NCBI GenBank assembly: GCA_020725115.1
Contig: DYFR01000010.1
Location: 29,601-93,600, forward strand
DNA length: 64,000 bases
Direction: 5' to 3'
Source: Thiohalomonas denitrificans
Lineage (GTDB): Bacteria > Pseudomonadota > Gammaproteobacteria > Thiohalomonadales > Thiohalomonadaceae
Shown here piece after piece: positions 18,709 through 28,024 of the stretch. Numbering within the stretch: the first letter of the stretch is position 1; every line of letters starts with the position of its first letter. A model generated the notes under the pieces. The model was given only the letters and a program-made list of their open reading frames with translations. It searched no databases and was not told the DNA's origin. Position numbers and translations under genes: made by a program.

Positions 18709-19719
18709 TCACATATAGTCTTTTACCAAGACCTGAGCGATTTGAATACAGTTTAATGCGCCCCCCTTGCGCACATTATCCCCCACCAGCCACATATCCA
18801 TGCCATTTTCATGGGAAATATCCTGTCGTATCCGGCCAACGAATACGGCATCGTCGCCCGAGGCATCGGTCACCGGGGTGGGCATATCCTCCGCCACGGC
18901 CACGCCCGGAGCCTTTTTTAACAGCTCCCGCACCCGGGTCGCTGTGATCATGTCGCGGGTTTCGATGTGCAGCGCCATGGCATGACCATAAAACACCGGC
19001 ACGCGTACGGTAGTGGGGTTCACGCCGATAGCCTCGTCACCAAGGATCTTGTGCGTTTCCTGCACCATTTTCATCTCTTCCCGGGTATAGCCGTTGGGCT
19101 CCAGCGCGCCGATCCGGGGTAACAGATTGAAGGCGATTTGCCTGGGGAAAATGTGCGTTTCGATGCCCTGCATATTGAGCAGACCGGCAGTCTGCCGCCC
19201 CAGCTCCTCCATGCCATCACGCCCGGCACCGGACACCGCCTGATAGGTGGCGACGTTGATGCGAGTAAGGCCGGCGGTATCGTGGATCGGCTTGAGCGCA
19301 GTCAGCATCAGTACCGTGCAGGCATTGGGGTTGGCGATGATGCGCCGTGCCTGCCAGCCCGCCAGGGCCTCGGGGTTGACCTCGGCCACCACCAGAGGCA
19401 CATCGGCCTCCATGCGGAACAGGCCGCTGTCATCGATCACCACACAGCCGGCGGCCGTGGCGCGTGGCACATAGGCGGCAGAAACATCGGCGTCGGCGCA
19501 GAAAAAGGCCAGCTGTACCCGGGAGAAATCAAAGCTTGCCACATCGCCCACGCGCAGGTGGCTGCCCTTGAACTCCACCCGGCCGCCGGCCTGGTCGGCC
19601 GTGTCCAGGGGATAGAGGGTGCCGACGGGAAAGCCGCGCTCGGCAAGAATGGAAATCAGCGCCTCCCCCACCAGGGTGGAGACGCCGACCACGGCCACAT
19701 CAATGCGCTCTGCCATCAT
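18709..19719 (-). CDS. Aspartate-semialdehyde dehydrogenase paralogue with displaced active-site cysteine
   Basis: 336 aa, the asd2/usg-type paralogue that lies beside asd and fimV in Pseudomonas. The NAD(P) fold (VAVVGVSTLVGEAL), the glutamine in ATYQAVSGAG (Q160), the arginine/histidine region RVPVFYGHAMALHIET and the overall length are kept. The active-site motif NPNCST of type 2 enzymes is here NPNACT (130-135): the expected cysteine is alanine and the next residue is cysteine (C134). The substitution is clear in the DNA (AAT GCC TGC ACG). The protein may be catalytically altered or have another role, as proposed for Usg proteins. No gene symbol is assigned. Confidence 0.88.
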   Translation of the reverse strand: MMAERIDVAVVGVSTLVGEALISILAERGFPVGTLYPLDTADQAGGRVEFKGSHLRVGDVASFDFSRVQLAFFCADADVSAAYVPRATAAGCVVIDDSGLFRMEADVPLVVAEVNPEALAGWQARRIIANPNACTVLMLTALKPIHDTAGLTRINVATYQAVSGAGRDGMEELGRQTAGLLNMQGIETHIFPRQIAFNLLPRIGALEPNGYTREEMKMVQETHKILGDEAIGVNPTTVRVPVFYGHAMALHIETRDMITATRVRELLKKAPGVAVAEDMPTPVTDASGDDAVFVGRIRQDISHENGMDMWLVGDNVRKGGALNCIQIAQVLVKDYM

Positions 19720-19737
19720 TCAGCCCGGAATATGCTC

Positions 19738-19855
19738 ACCGCAGAGGCGCAGAGTACGCCGAGGAAGACGTTTCATTGCTGAACCGCCCGCGGCAACCCC
19801 TCGGTTATAGAACCGCTCGCGGAAAACATCTCGGCGTTCTCTGCGTCTCTGCGGC
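19738..19855. repeat. Family A palindromic repeat, copy 3 (long loop)
   Basis: Left arm ACCGCAGAGGCGCAGAG and right arm CTCTGCGTCTCTGCGGC, but separated by a longer GC-containing loop with an internal CCGAGG/CCTCGG pairing. It lies 22 nt after the asd stop and 18 nt before the asd2 start. Confidence 0.88.
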
Positions 19856-19877
19856 AAAATTGTTTTGCGCGTAAAAC

Positions 19878-20990
19878 TCAGCCTTCCAGCAGGATGCGCA
19901 GCATGCGGCGCAGCGGCTCGGCGGCGCCCCACAGCAGCTGGTCGCCGACGGTGAAGGCGGACAGGTAGTCCTTGCCCATGTTCAGCTTGCGCATGCGGCC
20001 CACCGGCACGGTGAGGGTGCCGGTGACGGCAGCCGGGGTCAGCTGCTCCATGGTGATCTGACGATCGTTGGGCACCACCTTCACCCAGTCGTTGTGGGCG
20101 GCGATGATGCCGTGGATCTCGTCCAGCGGCACGTCCCTGGTCATCTTGATGGTCAGCGCCTGGCTGTGGCAGCGCATGGCGCCGACGCGCACGCACAGGC
20201 CGTCGATGGGGATCTGCCGATCGGAGCGGCCGAGGATCTTGTTGCACTCCACCTGCGCCTTCCACTCCTCCTTGGACTGGCCGGACTCCAGCGCCACGTC
20301 GATCCACGGGATCAGCGAACCGGCCAGGGGTACCGGCCAGGCATCCAGCGGGTAGCGGTCGGAGCGGATGAAATCGGCCACCTTGCGGTCGATCTCCAGA
20401 ATGGCCGAGGCCGGGTCGTCGAGCAGGGACTTCACCTCGCCGTTGATGGCACCCATCTGCTGGATCAGCTCGCGCATGTTGCGCGCGCCGGCGCCGGAGG
20501 CCGCCTGATAGGTCTGCGGAGCGATCCACTCGACCAGGCCCTTGTCGAACAGGCCACCGATGGCCATCAGCATCAGGGACACGGTGCAGTTGCCGCCGAC
20601 GTAGGTCTTGATGCCCTTGGCCAGGCCGTCCTTGATGACGCCCTTGTTGACCGGGTCGAGGATGATGATGGCGTCATCCTTCATGCGCAGGGTGGAGGCG
20701 GCGTCGATCCAGTAGCCCTTCCAGCCGGCAGCCATCAGCTTGGGATACACCTCCTTGGTGTAGTCGCCGCCCTGACAGGTGATGATCACGTCCATCGCCT
20801 TCAGTTCGTCGATGCTCATGGCGTCCTTGAGCGGCGGTACGTCCTTGCCGATGTCCGGCCCCTTGCCGCCGGGATTCGAGGTGGTGAAGAACACCGGATC
20901 GATGAGGTCGAAATCCTTCTCCTCGCGCATGCGCCCCATCAGCACCGAACCGACCATACCGCGCCAACCGACTAAGCCTACCCGCTTCAT
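19878..20990 (-). CDS. asd: Aspartate-semialdehyde dehydrogenase
   Basis: 370 aa from ATG 20990 ([17 protein letters not shown]), with GAGGAA upstream; the longer frame is not used. Gram-negative-type enzyme that reduces aspartyl phosphate, feeding lysine, diaminopimelate, methionine and threonine. Catalytic C135 is in [12 protein letters not shown] at the same number as in E. coli; QAASGAG and [11 protein letters not shown] carry the other active-site residues. So this copy is the competent enzyme and the downstream paralogue is the odd one. Confidence 0.97.
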   Translation of the reverse strand: MKRVGLVGWRGMVGSVLMGRMREEKDFDLIDPVFFTTSNPGGKGPDIGKDVPPLKDAMSIDELKAMDVIITCQGGDYTKEVYPKLMAAGWKGYWIDAASTLRMKDDAIIILDPVNKGVIKDGLAKGIKTYVGGNCTVSLMLMAIGGLFDKGLVEWIAPQTYQAASGAGARNMRELIQQMGAINGEVKSLLDDPASAILEIDRKVADFIRSDRYPLDAWPVPLAGSLIPWIDVALESGQSKEEWKAQVECNKILGRSDRQIPIDGLCVRVGAMRCHSQALTIKMTRDVPLDEIHGIIAAHNDWVKVVPNDRQITMEQLTPAAVTGTLTVPVGRMRKLNMGKDYLSAFTVGDQLLWGAAEPLRRMLRILLEG

Positions 20991-21019
20991 GTCTCGTTCC
21001 TCTTGAAAAAAAACCATTT

Positions 21020-21092
21020 AACGCAGAGACGCAGAGGTCGCAGAGAAAAACAACACCGCCATCTTTTCTCTGCGTCTCTGCGCCTCTGCGTT
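21020..21092. repeat. Family A palindromic repeat, copy 4
   Basis: AACGCAGAGACGCAGAGG against CCTCTGCGTT-type right arm. It begins 6 nt after the leuB stop and ends 29 nt before the asd start. Confidence 0.93.
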
Positions 21093-21098
21093 GGATGT

Positions 21099-22163
21099 TT
21101 AATTCAATGCCGCCACCACGGCGTCGCCCATTTCGCTGCACGAAACCTTCTTGGTTCCCGCCGTGTGGATGTCGGCGGTACGCATGCCGTCCGCCAGTAC
21201 CTGGCGCACCGCCGCCTCGATGCGCGCCGCATTGGCCTCGTCGCCGAAGGTGTAGCGCAGCATCATAGCGGCCGACAGGATCGTCGCCAAGGGATTGGCG
21301 ATGTTCTTGCCGGCGATATCCGGGGCCGAACCGTGGATCGGCTCGTACATGCCCTTGTTGTTCTCGTCCAGCGAGGCCGAGGGCAGCATGCCGATGGAAC
21401 CGGACAGCATGGAGGCCTGATCGGACAGGATATCGCCGAAGATATTGCCGGTGACGATGACGTCGAACTGCTTGGGCCACTTCACCAGCTGCATCGCCGC
21501 GTTGTCCACGTACATGTGCGACAGCTCGACCTCCGGATACTCCTTGCTGACCTCCAGCACCACCTCCTTCCACAGTTCGGAGCATTCCAGCACGTTGGCC
21601 TTTTCCACCGAGCACAGCTTCTTGCCGCGCTTCATGGCGATGTCGAAGGCCACGCGCGCCACGCGGCGCACCTCGGACTCGGAGTAGATCATGGTGTTGA
21701 AACCGACGCGCTCGCCGTTACGTACCTCGATGCCGCGCGGCTGGCCGAAATACACATCACCCGTCAGCTCGCGCACGATCATGATGTCCAGACCGGACAC
21801 CACCTCCGGCTTGAGCGAGGAGGCATCGGCCAGTTCCGGATAGAGCAGCGCCGGACGCAGGTTGGCGAACAGGTTCAACTCTTTGCGAATACGCAGCAAA
21901 CCGCGCTCCGGGCGCAGCGGACGGTCCAGCTTGTCGTACTGCGGGCCACCGACGGCACCGAGCAGCACCGCATCGGCGGCGCGCGCCAGCTTGAGAGTGG
22001 CCTCCGGCAACGGGTCGCCGGCCGTATCGTAACCGGCACCGCCGATGGCAGCCTCCTCCATCTCCAGGTTCAGCTCCGGCATCGCCTTGAGCACCTTCAC
22101 CGCCTGCGCCACGATCTCCGGGCCGATACCGTCGCCAGGCAGAACTGCAATCTTCTTGGTCAT
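21099..22163 (-). CDS. leuB: 3-isopropylmalate dehydrogenase
   Basis: 354 aa from ATG 22163 ([16 protein letters not shown]) with AGAGGA upstream. Oxidative decarboxylation step of leucine synthesis. Motifs: [18 protein letters not shown], the [14 protein letters not shown] loop, and the NAD/Mg site [17 protein letters not shown] and [15 protein letters not shown]. Place between leuD and asd matches Pseudomonas. Confidence 0.97.
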   Translation of the reverse strand: MTKKIAVLPGDGIGPEIVAQAVKVLKAMPELNLEMEEAAIGGAGYDTAGDPLPEATLKLARAADAVLLGAVGGPQYDKLDRPLRPERGLLRIRKELNLFANLRPALLYPELADASSLKPEVVSGLDIMIVRELTGDVYFGQPRGIEVRNGERVGFNTMIYSESEVRRVARVAFDIAMKRGKKLCSVEKANVLECSELWKEVVLEVSKEYPEVELSHMYVDNAAMQLVKWPKQFDVIVTGNIFGDILSDQASMLSGSIGMLPSASLDENNKGMYEPIHGSAPDIAGKNIANPLATILSAAMMLRYTFGDEANAARIEAAVRQVLADGMRTADIHTAGTKKVSCSEMGDAVVAALN

Positions 22164-22189
22164 CACGAATCCTCTTATACAAAACACTT

Positions 22190-22255
22190 GCCGCAGAGAC
22201 GCGGAGCCGCAGAGTAAAAACCGAATTAATTCTCTGCGCCTCTGCGTCTCTGCGA
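22190..22255. repeat. Family A palindromic repeat, copy 5
   Basis: Left arm GCCGCAGAGACGCGGAG, right arm CTCTGCGTCTCTGCG. It starts 11 nt after the leuD stop and ends 26 nt before the leuB start. Confidence 0.92.
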
Positions 22256-22266
22256 CAGTACTGGAA

Positions 22267-22902
22267 TTAAAACAGCCAGGGCGCCTCCTGGCGGCGGCGC
22301 GTCTCGTAGGCCTTGATTTCGTCCACATGCTGCAGGGTCAGGCCGATGTCGTCCAGTCCGTTGAGCAGGCAGTGCTTGCGGAAGGCATCGACCTCGAACG
22401 GGATCACCTCGCCGCCCGGCGTGGTGATGGTCTGCGCCGCCAGGTCCACCGTCAACTGGTAGCCCTCCGTCGCCGCCGTTTCCTTGAACAGCCGGTCGAC
22501 GATGGCGCCGTCCAGCTTGATGGGCAGCAGGCCGTTCTTGAAGCAGTTGTTGAAGAAAATGTCGGCGAAGCTCGGCGCGATGATCACGCGGAAACCGTAA
22601 TCTTCCAGTGCCCAGGGCGCATGTTCGCGCGATGAGCCGCAGCCGAAGTTGTCGCGCGCCAGCAGGATCTTCGCGCCCTGATAGCGCGGCTGGTTGAGCA
22701 CGAAATCCGGATTGAGCGGGCGCCCGGAGTTGTCCATGCCCGGCTCACCATGATCGAGATAACGCCACTCGTCGAACAGGTTGGGACCGAAGCCGCTGCG
22801 CTTGATCGACTTGAGGAACTGCTTGGGAATGATGGCGTCAGTGTCCACGTTGGGACGGTCCATCGGCGCCACGATACCGGTCACCTTGTTCAATTTTTCC
22901 AT
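22267..22902 (-). CDS. leuD: 3-isopropylmalate dehydratase small subunit
   Basis: 211 aa. Swivel domain that pairs with LeuC to isomerise 2-isopropylmalate. It shows [17 protein letters not shown] at the N-terminus, [21 protein letters not shown], and [18 protein letters not shown] (split motifs typical of LeuD). Length is typical. Located directly after leuC, with one family A palindrome in the gap. Confidence 0.97.
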   Translation of the reverse strand: MEKLNKVTGIVAPMDRPNVDTDAIIPKQFLKSIKRSGFGPNLFDEWRYLDHGEPGMDNSGRPLNPDFVLNQPRYQGAKILLARDNFGCGSSREHAPWALEDYGFRVIIAPSFADIFFNNCFKNGLLPIKLDGAIVDRLFKETAATEGYQLTVDLAAQTITTPGGEVIPFEVDAFRKHCLLNGLDDIGLTLQHVDEIKAYETRRRQEAPWLF

Positions 22903-22916
22903 ATTAAAACCTCTTC

Positions 22917-22989
22917 AACGCAGAGACGCAGAGGACGCAGAGAAAAGCTCATTAACGATGTTTCTCTGCGTCCTCTGCGCCTCTGCGTT
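22917..22989. repeat. Family A palindromic repeat, copy 6
   Basis: AACGCAGAGACGCAGAGG left arm with CCTCTGCGCCTCTGCGTT right arm. Starts 11 nt after the leuC stop and ends 14 nt before the leuD start. Confidence 0.93.
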
Positions 22990-23000
22990 GGGTTGCATAC

Positions 23001-24404
23001 TCAAAACTCGCGCACATCAACGAAATGGCCGGCGATGGCCGCCGCCGCCGCCATCGCCGGGCTGACCAGGTGGGTGCGCCCGCCCTGGCCCTGCCTTCCT
23101 TCGAAGTTGCGGTTGGAGGTGGAGGCGCAGCGCTCACCCGGCTGCAGTCGGTCGGCATTCATCGCCAGGCACATGGAGCAGCCCGGCTCGCGCCATTCGA
23201 AACCGGCGTCGATGAATACCTTGTCCAGACCCTCGGCCTCCGCCTGCTGCTTGACCAGGCCGGAACCCGGCACCACCAGCACCTGCTTGACGTTGGCCGC
23301 CTTCCTGCGCCCCTTGATCACCGCCGCCGCGGCGCGCATGTCCTCGATGCGCGCGTTGGTGCAGGAGCCGATGAATACCACGTCCACTGGAATGTTGGTG
23401 ATCGGGGTGTTGGCCTCCAGCCCCATGTATTTCAGCGCGGCGCGCATGCCGGTGGCCTTCACGGCATCCTGTTCCTGCGCCGGATCCGGCACCTTGCCGT
23501 CCACCGCCACCACCATCTCGGGCGAGGTGCCCCAGGTGACCATGGGTTTGATCCTGCCGGCGTCGAGCCGGACGATGCGATCGAAATCGGCGTCGAAGTC
23601 GGAGTGCAGGTTGAACCAGGAGGCCACCGCCTGATCCCACTGGTCCCCCTTCGGGGCGTAAGGCCTGCCGTAGAGGTAATCGATGGTGGTTTCGTCCACC
23701 GCCACCATGCCGGCGCGGGCACCGGCCTCGATGGCCATGTTGCACACCGTCATGCGCCCTTCCATGGACAGGGCGCGGATCGCCTCGCCGCCGAACTCGA
23801 TGGCGTAGCCGGTGCCGCCGGCGGTGCCGATCTCGCCGATGATGGCCAGCACGATGTCCTTGGCGGTGACGCCGGGACCGACGTGGCCGTCCACCGACAC
23901 CAGCATGTTCTTCGATTTCTTCTGCACCAGGCACTGGGTGGCCAGCACGTGCTCCACCTCGGAGGTGCCGATGCCGTGGGCCAGGGCGCCGAAGGCGCCA
24001 TGGGTCGAGGTATGGGAGTCACCGCACACCACGGTCATGCCGGGCAGGGTGCCGCCCTCCTCCGGGCCGACCACGTGCACGATGCCCTGGCGCACGTCAC
24101 CCATGGGGAAATAGGTCAGGCCGAACTCGCGCACGTTGGCGTCCAGGGTCTCCACCTGGATACGGGCGACGGGGTCGGCGATGCCCTTGCTGCGATCGTC
24201 GGTCGGCACGTTGTGATCGGGCGTGGCCAGCACGGTGTCCCTGCGCCACGGCTGACGCCCCGCAATACGCAGGCCCTCGAAGGCCTGCGGCGAGGTCACC
24301 TCATGCACCAGATGACGGTCGATATACAGCAAGCAGGTGCCGTCATCGTCACAGCGCACCACGTGGGCATCCCACAATTTGTCGTACAGCGTCTTTCCAG
24401 CCAT
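23001..24404 (-). CDS. leuC: 3-isopropylmalate dehydratase large subunit
   Basis: 467 aa. Aconitase-family subunit carrying the 4Fe-4S cluster: cluster cysteines are in [13 protein letters not shown] and in [13 protein letters not shown]-terminal [12 protein letters not shown] and [19 protein letters not shown] are diagnostic for LeuC. Start ATG 24404. Divergent from a LysR gene; a T-N11-A type palindrome lies in the shared upstream region. Confidence 0.97.
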   Translation of the reverse strand: MAGKTLYDKLWDAHVVRCDDDGTCLLYIDRHLVHEVTSPQAFEGLRIAGRQPWRRDTVLATPDHNVPTDDRSKGIADPVARIQVETLDANVREFGLTYFPMGDVRQGIVHVVGPEEGGTLPGMTVVCGDSHTSTHGAFGALAHGIGTSEVEHVLATQCLVQKKSKNMLVSVDGHVGPGVTAKDIVLAIIGEIGTAGGTGYAIEFGGEAIRALSMEGRMTVCNMAIEAGARAGMVAVDETTIDYLYGRPYAPKGDQWDQAVASWFNLHSDFDADFDRIVRLDAGRIKPMVTWGTSPEMVVAVDGKVPDPAQEQDAVKATGMRAALKYMGLEANTPITNIPVDVVFIGSCTNARIEDMRAAAAVIKGRRKAANVKQVLVVPGSGLVKQQAEAEGLDKVFIDAGFEWREPGCSMCLAMNADRLQPGERCASTSNRNFEGRQGQGGRTHLVSPAMAAAAAIAGHFVDVREF

Positions 24405-24480
24405 AGCCTGTTCCTCTTACGATGGGGCCATCCTAGCCCCGCCGCTCGCATGACACAAATTCATTAATTTCATATACTGG

Positions 24481-24495
24481 ATTCCAATATGGAAT
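24481..24495. promoter_or_regulatory. Candidate LysR-type operator between leuC and lysR
   Basis: ATTCCAATATGGAAT is an interrupted palindrome with arms ATTCC/GGAAT; its TTCC-N5-GGAA core fits the T-N11-A pattern bound by LysR-type regulators. It is about 77 nt before leuC and 98 nt before the LysR start, in the only AT-rich part of the gap. Not shown to be bound. Confidence 0.5.
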
Positions 24496-24505
24496 ACTCA
24501 AAACC

Positions 24506-24580
24506 TGACGCAGAGGCGCAGAGACGCAGAGAACGAACAATCAACTCATGTTTTCTCTGCGCCTCTGCGCCTCTGCGTTA
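24506..24580. repeat. Family A palindromic repeat, copy 7
   Basis: Left arm TGACGCAGAGGCGCAGAG, right arm CTCTGCGCCTCTGCGTTA. It ends only 12 nt before the LysR start codon and provides an in-frame upstream ATG (24548) that could extend the protein by 15 residues. Confidence 0.92.
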
Positions 24581-24592
24581 AAGTCTTTCAAA

Positions 24593-25468
24593 ATGGACAT
24601 CAGCGCCCTGCAAGCCTTTCTCGCCGTCGCCGACAGCGCCTCCTTCTCCCAGGCGGCGGAGCGGCTGTTCCTCACCCAGCCGGCGGTAAGCAAGCGCATC
24701 GCCGCGCTGGAGGCGGCGCTGGGCACGGCGCTGTTCGACCGCGTCGGTCGCCAGGTGGGGCTGACCGAGGCGGGCCGCGCCCTGCTGCCGCGGGCGCGGC
24801 GCATCGTCGACGAACTGGAGGACAGCCGCCGCGCCATCGCCAGCCTGTCGGGCAAGATCGAGGGACGACTGTCCTTCGGCACCAGCCATCACATCGGCCT
24901 GCACCGCCTGCCGCCGGTGCTGCGCGCCTACCACCAGCGCTACCCGCAGGTGGCCCTGGACATCCAGTTCATGGATTCGGAACAGGCCTGCCTGGCGGTG
25001 CTGCGCGGTGAACTGGAGCTGGGTGTGGTGACACTGCCCACCGCCACGCCGCCCAACCTGGAGACGCAGGTGGTCTGGCACGACGACCTGGCGGTGGTGG
25101 TGGCCGCGAGCCATGCACTGGCGGCCAAGTCGCGCCCCACCCTGCACGACCTCGCCCAGTGGCCCGCCATCATGCCGGCCCACGGCACCTACACGCGCGA
25201 GATCGTCGAAGCCGCCTTCCGCCGCGAGGGGCTGACGCCGCAGGTGAGCATGTCCACCAATTATCTGGAAACCATCAAGATGCTGGTGGCGGTCGGCCTG
25301 GGCTGGAGCGTGCTGCCGCGCACCATGCTCGACGCCCAACTGGCGGCGTTGAAGCTGCCCGCCCTGAAACTGGAGCGGCAACTCGGCCTGGTCACCCACA
25401 CCAACCGCAGCCTGTCCAACGCCGCACGGGCCTTGCGGCAGCTGTTGCTGGAAGGCAACAGTGCATGA
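24593..25468 (+). CDS. LysR family transcriptional regulator
   Basis: 291 aa beginning MDISALQAFLAVADSASFSQ. N-terminal winged HTH (about 1-60, with ERLFLTQPAVSKRIAALE) and C-terminal effector domain (about 90-290). Divergent from leuC, a pairing also seen in Pseudomonas, so control of leuCD is a reasonable inference. A longer form from ATG 24548 would begin with residues encoded by the family A repeat (MFSLRLCASALKS) and is judged unlikely. No strong ribosome site is visible before 24593, probably because the repeat ends there. Confidence 0.92.
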   Translation: MDISALQAFLAVADSASFSQAAERLFLTQPAVSKRIAALEAALGTALFDRVGRQVGLTEAGRALLPRARRIVDELEDSRRAIASLSGKIEGRLSFGTSHHIGLHRLPPVLRAYHQRYPQVALDIQFMDSEQACLAVLRGELELGVVTLPTATPPNLETQVVWHDDLAVVVAASHALAAKSRPTLHDLAQWPAIMPAHGTYTREIVEAAFRREGLTPQVSMSTNYLETIKMLVAVGLGWSVLPRTMLDAQLAALKLPALKLERQLGLVTHTNRSLSNAARALRQLLLEGNSA

Positions 25469-25971
25469 ATCCGCTCGCGCTGTGGCATGCCGATCCACTG
25501 GATGCCGAGGCGGCACGGACACTGCTGGAGCGGGCACAGCAACGCCAACGTCGCGGCCAGCGCCTGCGCCGCTGCCGTACCTGTGTCTTGCAGGAACTGG
25601 TGGCCCGTTGCTGGCTGGGTGAAGACATCGACGCCTTATACCGTCACGCCCTGCCGCTGCTGCGGCAAAGCGCTCATGGCCGCGCCCTGCTGGAGATCGT
25701 CACCGGACAGCTCCTGCTGAGCCGGCGCCTGAACGGCGCACGGCAACACCTGGAAGACGGCTTTCACCTCGCCAGCCGGCTGTTCACCCCGGCCGACTAC
25801 CTGGCGGTGCTCAACCGCCGGCAGCAACTGGCGCACCTGCCGCTCGGCGAGACGTCGCTGCCGGCGGCGACGCTGGCGGAATTGCTCACCACGGCACAGG
25901 TGATTGACCGGCTGGAGGGCGACGGACGACGGCTGCGCGGGAAACATGATCCGACGGATTTGTATGGATAA
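25465..25971 (+). CDS. Conserved-looking protein of unknown function, coupled to LysR
   Basis: 168 aa from ATG 25465, which overlaps the lysR stop (ATGA), suggesting translational coupling; the open frame further upstream lies inside lysR. The protein is rich in Arg, Leu and Ala and looks helical throughout (ARTLLERAQQRQRRGQRL ... AARHLEDGF-like helices), with a small cysteine cluster RRCRTC ... ARCW near residues 38-52. No membrane segment or signal. I do not recognise the family. Coding is supported by the overlap and by codon use like the neighbours. Confidence 0.7.
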   Translation: MNPLALWHADPLDAEAARTLLERAQQRQRRGQRLRRCRTCVLQELVARCWLGEDIDALYRHALPLLRQSAHGRALLEIVTGQLLLSRRLNGARQHLEDGFHLASRLFTPADYLAVLNRRQQLAHLPLGETSLPAATLAELLTTAQVIDRLEGDGRRLRGKHDPTDLYG

Positions 25972-25974
25972 GGC

Positions 25975-26047
25975 AGATACAAGATGCAAGAGAAAAGATA
26001 AAAGGAGCCACGCATCACTTTCCTCTTGTATCTTTCCCCTTGTATCT
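25975..26047. repeat. Inverted repeat with AGATACAAG words, copy 1
   Basis: Left arm AGATACAAGATGCAAGAG, right arm CCTCTTGTATCTTTCCCC then TTGTATCT. It lies between two convergent genes and its edge supplies the TAG stop of the MFS gene. Could serve as a weak bidirectional terminator hairpin. Confidence 0.85.
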
Positions 26048-27170
26048 ATTCTTTAAGCCACCGCCAACCGATCACCAACGCCGCTGCGCTCAACCCGGCG
26101 GCAATGACGAAGGCCGCCTCCGCTCCCAGCGATTCCCACACCACACCGCTGTAGTAGCTGCCGAGGGCACCGCCGGCGCCGAAGGACAGCGAGGCATACA
26201 AGGCCTGGCCGCGCCCTTGCAGGCGACCGGGAAAGTATTTGTGGAACAGCGCGATGGCGGTGGCGTGATAGACGCCGAAGCTGGCCGCGTGCAGGGTCTG
26301 CGCCGCCAGCACGACGGGCAGTGACTGCGGATAGTGACCGATGAGCAGCCAGCGCAGGGTGGTCAGCACCAGACTCGCCAGCAGCAGACTGCGCAGCCCG
26401 TAGTGCGCCACCAGGCGCGGCATGATCAGGAACATCCCCACCTCGGCCACCACGCCCAGGGCCCACAACTGGCCGATGGCGCTGCGCGTGTAGCCGTGCG
26501 CCTCCATGTACAGGGTGTAGAAGGTGTAATAGGGGCCGTGGCTGGCCTGCATCAGGAAACACACCGCGAGCAGCGCCAGCACCTGCGGTTTGAGCAGCAC
26601 GCGGCGCAGCGACTCGGCGTTCAGCGCATGCGGCGCGCCGTCCAGGCGCGGCGCCAGCAGGCTGGCGCCCAGGATGCCGACGAACAGGGCCAGCATCACG
26701 CCCGGCACGATGCCGGCATCGAAGCGATCCAGCAGCGGCCCCATGCCGGCCACCATGACGATGAAACCAATGGAGCCCCACAGGCGGATCGAGCTGTAAC
26801 GGTGCTGCTGCTCGCCCAGATGGCTCAGGGTGTTGGCCTCGAACTGCGGCAGCACCGCGTTCCAGAAGAAACTGAACAGCACCATCACCAGTGCCGTCGG
26901 CCAATAAGCTTCGACGAAAAATATGGCGGTAAAGGTCACCAGCGCCAGCAAGGCCCCGGCACGCACCACCGTGAGACGCATGCCGGTGTGATCGGCAATC
27001 CAGCCCCAGATGTTGGGCGAGACGATCTTGGTGGCCATCAACAGCGCCATCAACTCGCCGATCTCGCCCACACCGAAGCCCTGGTGCTTGAGATACAGGC
27101 TCCAGTAGGGCACCAGCACGCCGAGGCTGGCGAAGTGGAAGAGATAGAAGGTGGATAGGCGCCAATACAT
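26046..27170 (-). CDS. MFS transporter, HcaT-like (MFS_1_like)
   Basis: 374 aa from ATG 27170 (MYWRLSTFYLFHFASLG). About twelve hydrophobic segments; the family signature region RLWGSIGFIVMVAGMG and the N-terminal VPYWSLYLKHQGF resemble the phenylpropionate-permease-like group of the major facilitator superfamily. Substrate unknown. An upstream in-frame ATG at 27191 would add repeat-encoded residues (MYLETAL) and is not preferred. Inner-membrane protein; isolated from its neighbours by repeats on both sides. Confidence 0.9.
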   Translation of the reverse strand: MYWRLSTFYLFHFASLGVLVPYWSLYLKHQGFGVGEIGELMALLMATKIVSPNIWGWIADHTGMRLTVVRAGALLALVTFTAIFFVEAYWPTALVMVLFSFFWNAVLPQFEANTLSHLGEQQHRYSSIRLWGSIGFIVMVAGMGPLLDRFDAGIVPGVMLALFVGILGASLLAPRLDGAPHALNAESLRRVLLKPQVLALLAVCFLMQASHGPYYTFYTLYMEAHGYTRSAIGQLWALGVVAEVGMFLIMPRLVAHYGLRSLLLASLVLTTLRWLLIGHYPQSLPVVLAAQTLHAASFGVYHATAIALFHKYFPGRLQGRGQALYASLSFGAGGALGSYYSGVVWESLGAEAAFVIAAGLSAAALVIGWRWLKE

Positions 27171-27179
27171 TAAGGCAGT

Positions 27180-27258
27180 TTCAAGATACAAGAGGAAAGA
27201 TACAAGTCAAAAAGTAACAGCCTTTCCTTTTCACTTTGTTCTTTTATCTTTCACACTT
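27180..27258. repeat. Inverted repeat with AGATACAAG words, copy 2
   Basis: Left arm TTCAAGATACAAGAGGAAAG; right arm CCTTTCCTTTTCAC then TCTTTTATCTTTC, a degraded version of copy 1. It lies 9 nt before the MFS start and overlaps the stop of the 2OG hydroxylase. Confidence 0.75.
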
Positions 27259-27922
27259 CTGACCACATGCGCACCAGGTTGATGTAGGCGTGATCGACGG
27301 CGTCGGTCTCCGGTGCGCCGGGGTTATCGGCCAGCAACTGGTTGCGGGCGCCGGAGAGCTCGAACAGGATTTCGCGCTGGGCCGGGTCGCGCACCATGCT
27401 CTGAATCCAGCCGATGGAGACCAGGCGCACGCCACGCGTCACCTCGGCCACCTGGTGCAGGGTGCCGGAAGGATAGATCACCGCGTCGCCGGCCTTGAAC
27501 TTGACCGGCTTCTCGCCGAACGAAGTGCGCACCACCAGCTCGCCGCCGTCGTATTCCTCCGGCTCGCTGAGAAACAGGGTGAACGACACGTCGGTACGGT
27601 AGTGCGGCCCCTGCCCCATCACCGGATCATCCACATGCCAGCCGTAGGCCATGCCCGGCGTATAGCGGGCGAAGATCGGCGTACCCAGCTTGAGCGGCAG
27701 TGCCGCAGTGCGAAAGGTTTCGCTGCGGTACAGTGCCGTAACCACGATCTGCGCCAACGCGTCGCGTTGCGGCTGCTCGCGATCCAGCTCGGTGTTGTGC
27801 TTGACCTTCTCCGCCGCGCGGCCCGCGGTCAGTTTGCCGTCGACGAAGGCCGACTGGTCCAGCACGCGGCGCATCGCCTCCAGCTCATTGGGCAACAGGA
27901 CTTCAGGAATGTGCAGCAGCAT
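27251..27922 (-). CDS. PKHD-type 2-oxoglutarate/Fe(II) hydroxylase (PiuC/YbiX family)
   Basis: 223 aa from ATG 27922 (MLLHIPEVL) with GAGGTT upstream; the longer frame enters a palindrome. The double-stranded beta-helix iron site is complete: H and D in YGWHVDDPVMG and the distal H in SGTLHQVAEV, followed by the 2OG-binding arginine in TRGVRLVS. PiuC-type enzymes often sit beside siderophore receptors, but no such gene is near here. Substrate unknown. Confidence 0.92.
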   Translation of the reverse strand: MLLHIPEVLLPNELEAMRRVLDQSAFVDGKLTAGRAAEKVKHNTELDREQPQRDALAQIVVTALYRSETFRTAALPLKLGTPIFARYTPGMAYGWHVDDPVMGQGPHYRTDVSFTLFLSEPEEYDGGELVVRTSFGEKPVKFKAGDAVIYPSGTLHQVAEVTRGVRLVSIGWIQSMVRDPAQREILFELSGARNQLLADNPGAPETDAVDHAYINLVRMWSEV

Positions 27923-27946
27923 GGAGAACCTCTGAAACAAAAAGCC

Positions 27947-28013
27947 GCCGCAGAGACGCAGAGGCGCGGAGAACAACCAGGTTAATAACTCTGCGTCTCC
28001 GCGTCTCTGCGGC
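27947..28013. repeat. Family A palindromic repeat, copy 8
   Basis: Left arm GCCGCAGAGACGCAGAGG, right arm CTCCGCGTCTCTGCGGC. Starts 11 nt after the aroC stop and ends 24 nt before the hydroxylase start. Confidence 0.93.
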
Positions 28014-28024
28014 AGGTTGTTTTA

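Noticed and set aside
18689..18710. Sigma-28-like GTTAAAGTTACTGCCGATAC upstream of fimV
   Set aside because: The GCCGATA box is good, but the TAAAGTT part is only 2 nt away instead of about 11, so the spacing rule fails.
19738..24580. Regularly spaced repeats resembling a CRISPR array
   Set aside because: The copies are about 0.7-1.5 kb apart with genes between them, vary in sequence, and have no cas genes or spacer pattern.
24548..24592. Longer LysR start giving MFSLRLCASALKS
   Set aside because: Those residues are encoded by the family A repeat and are not part of the LysR family N-terminus.
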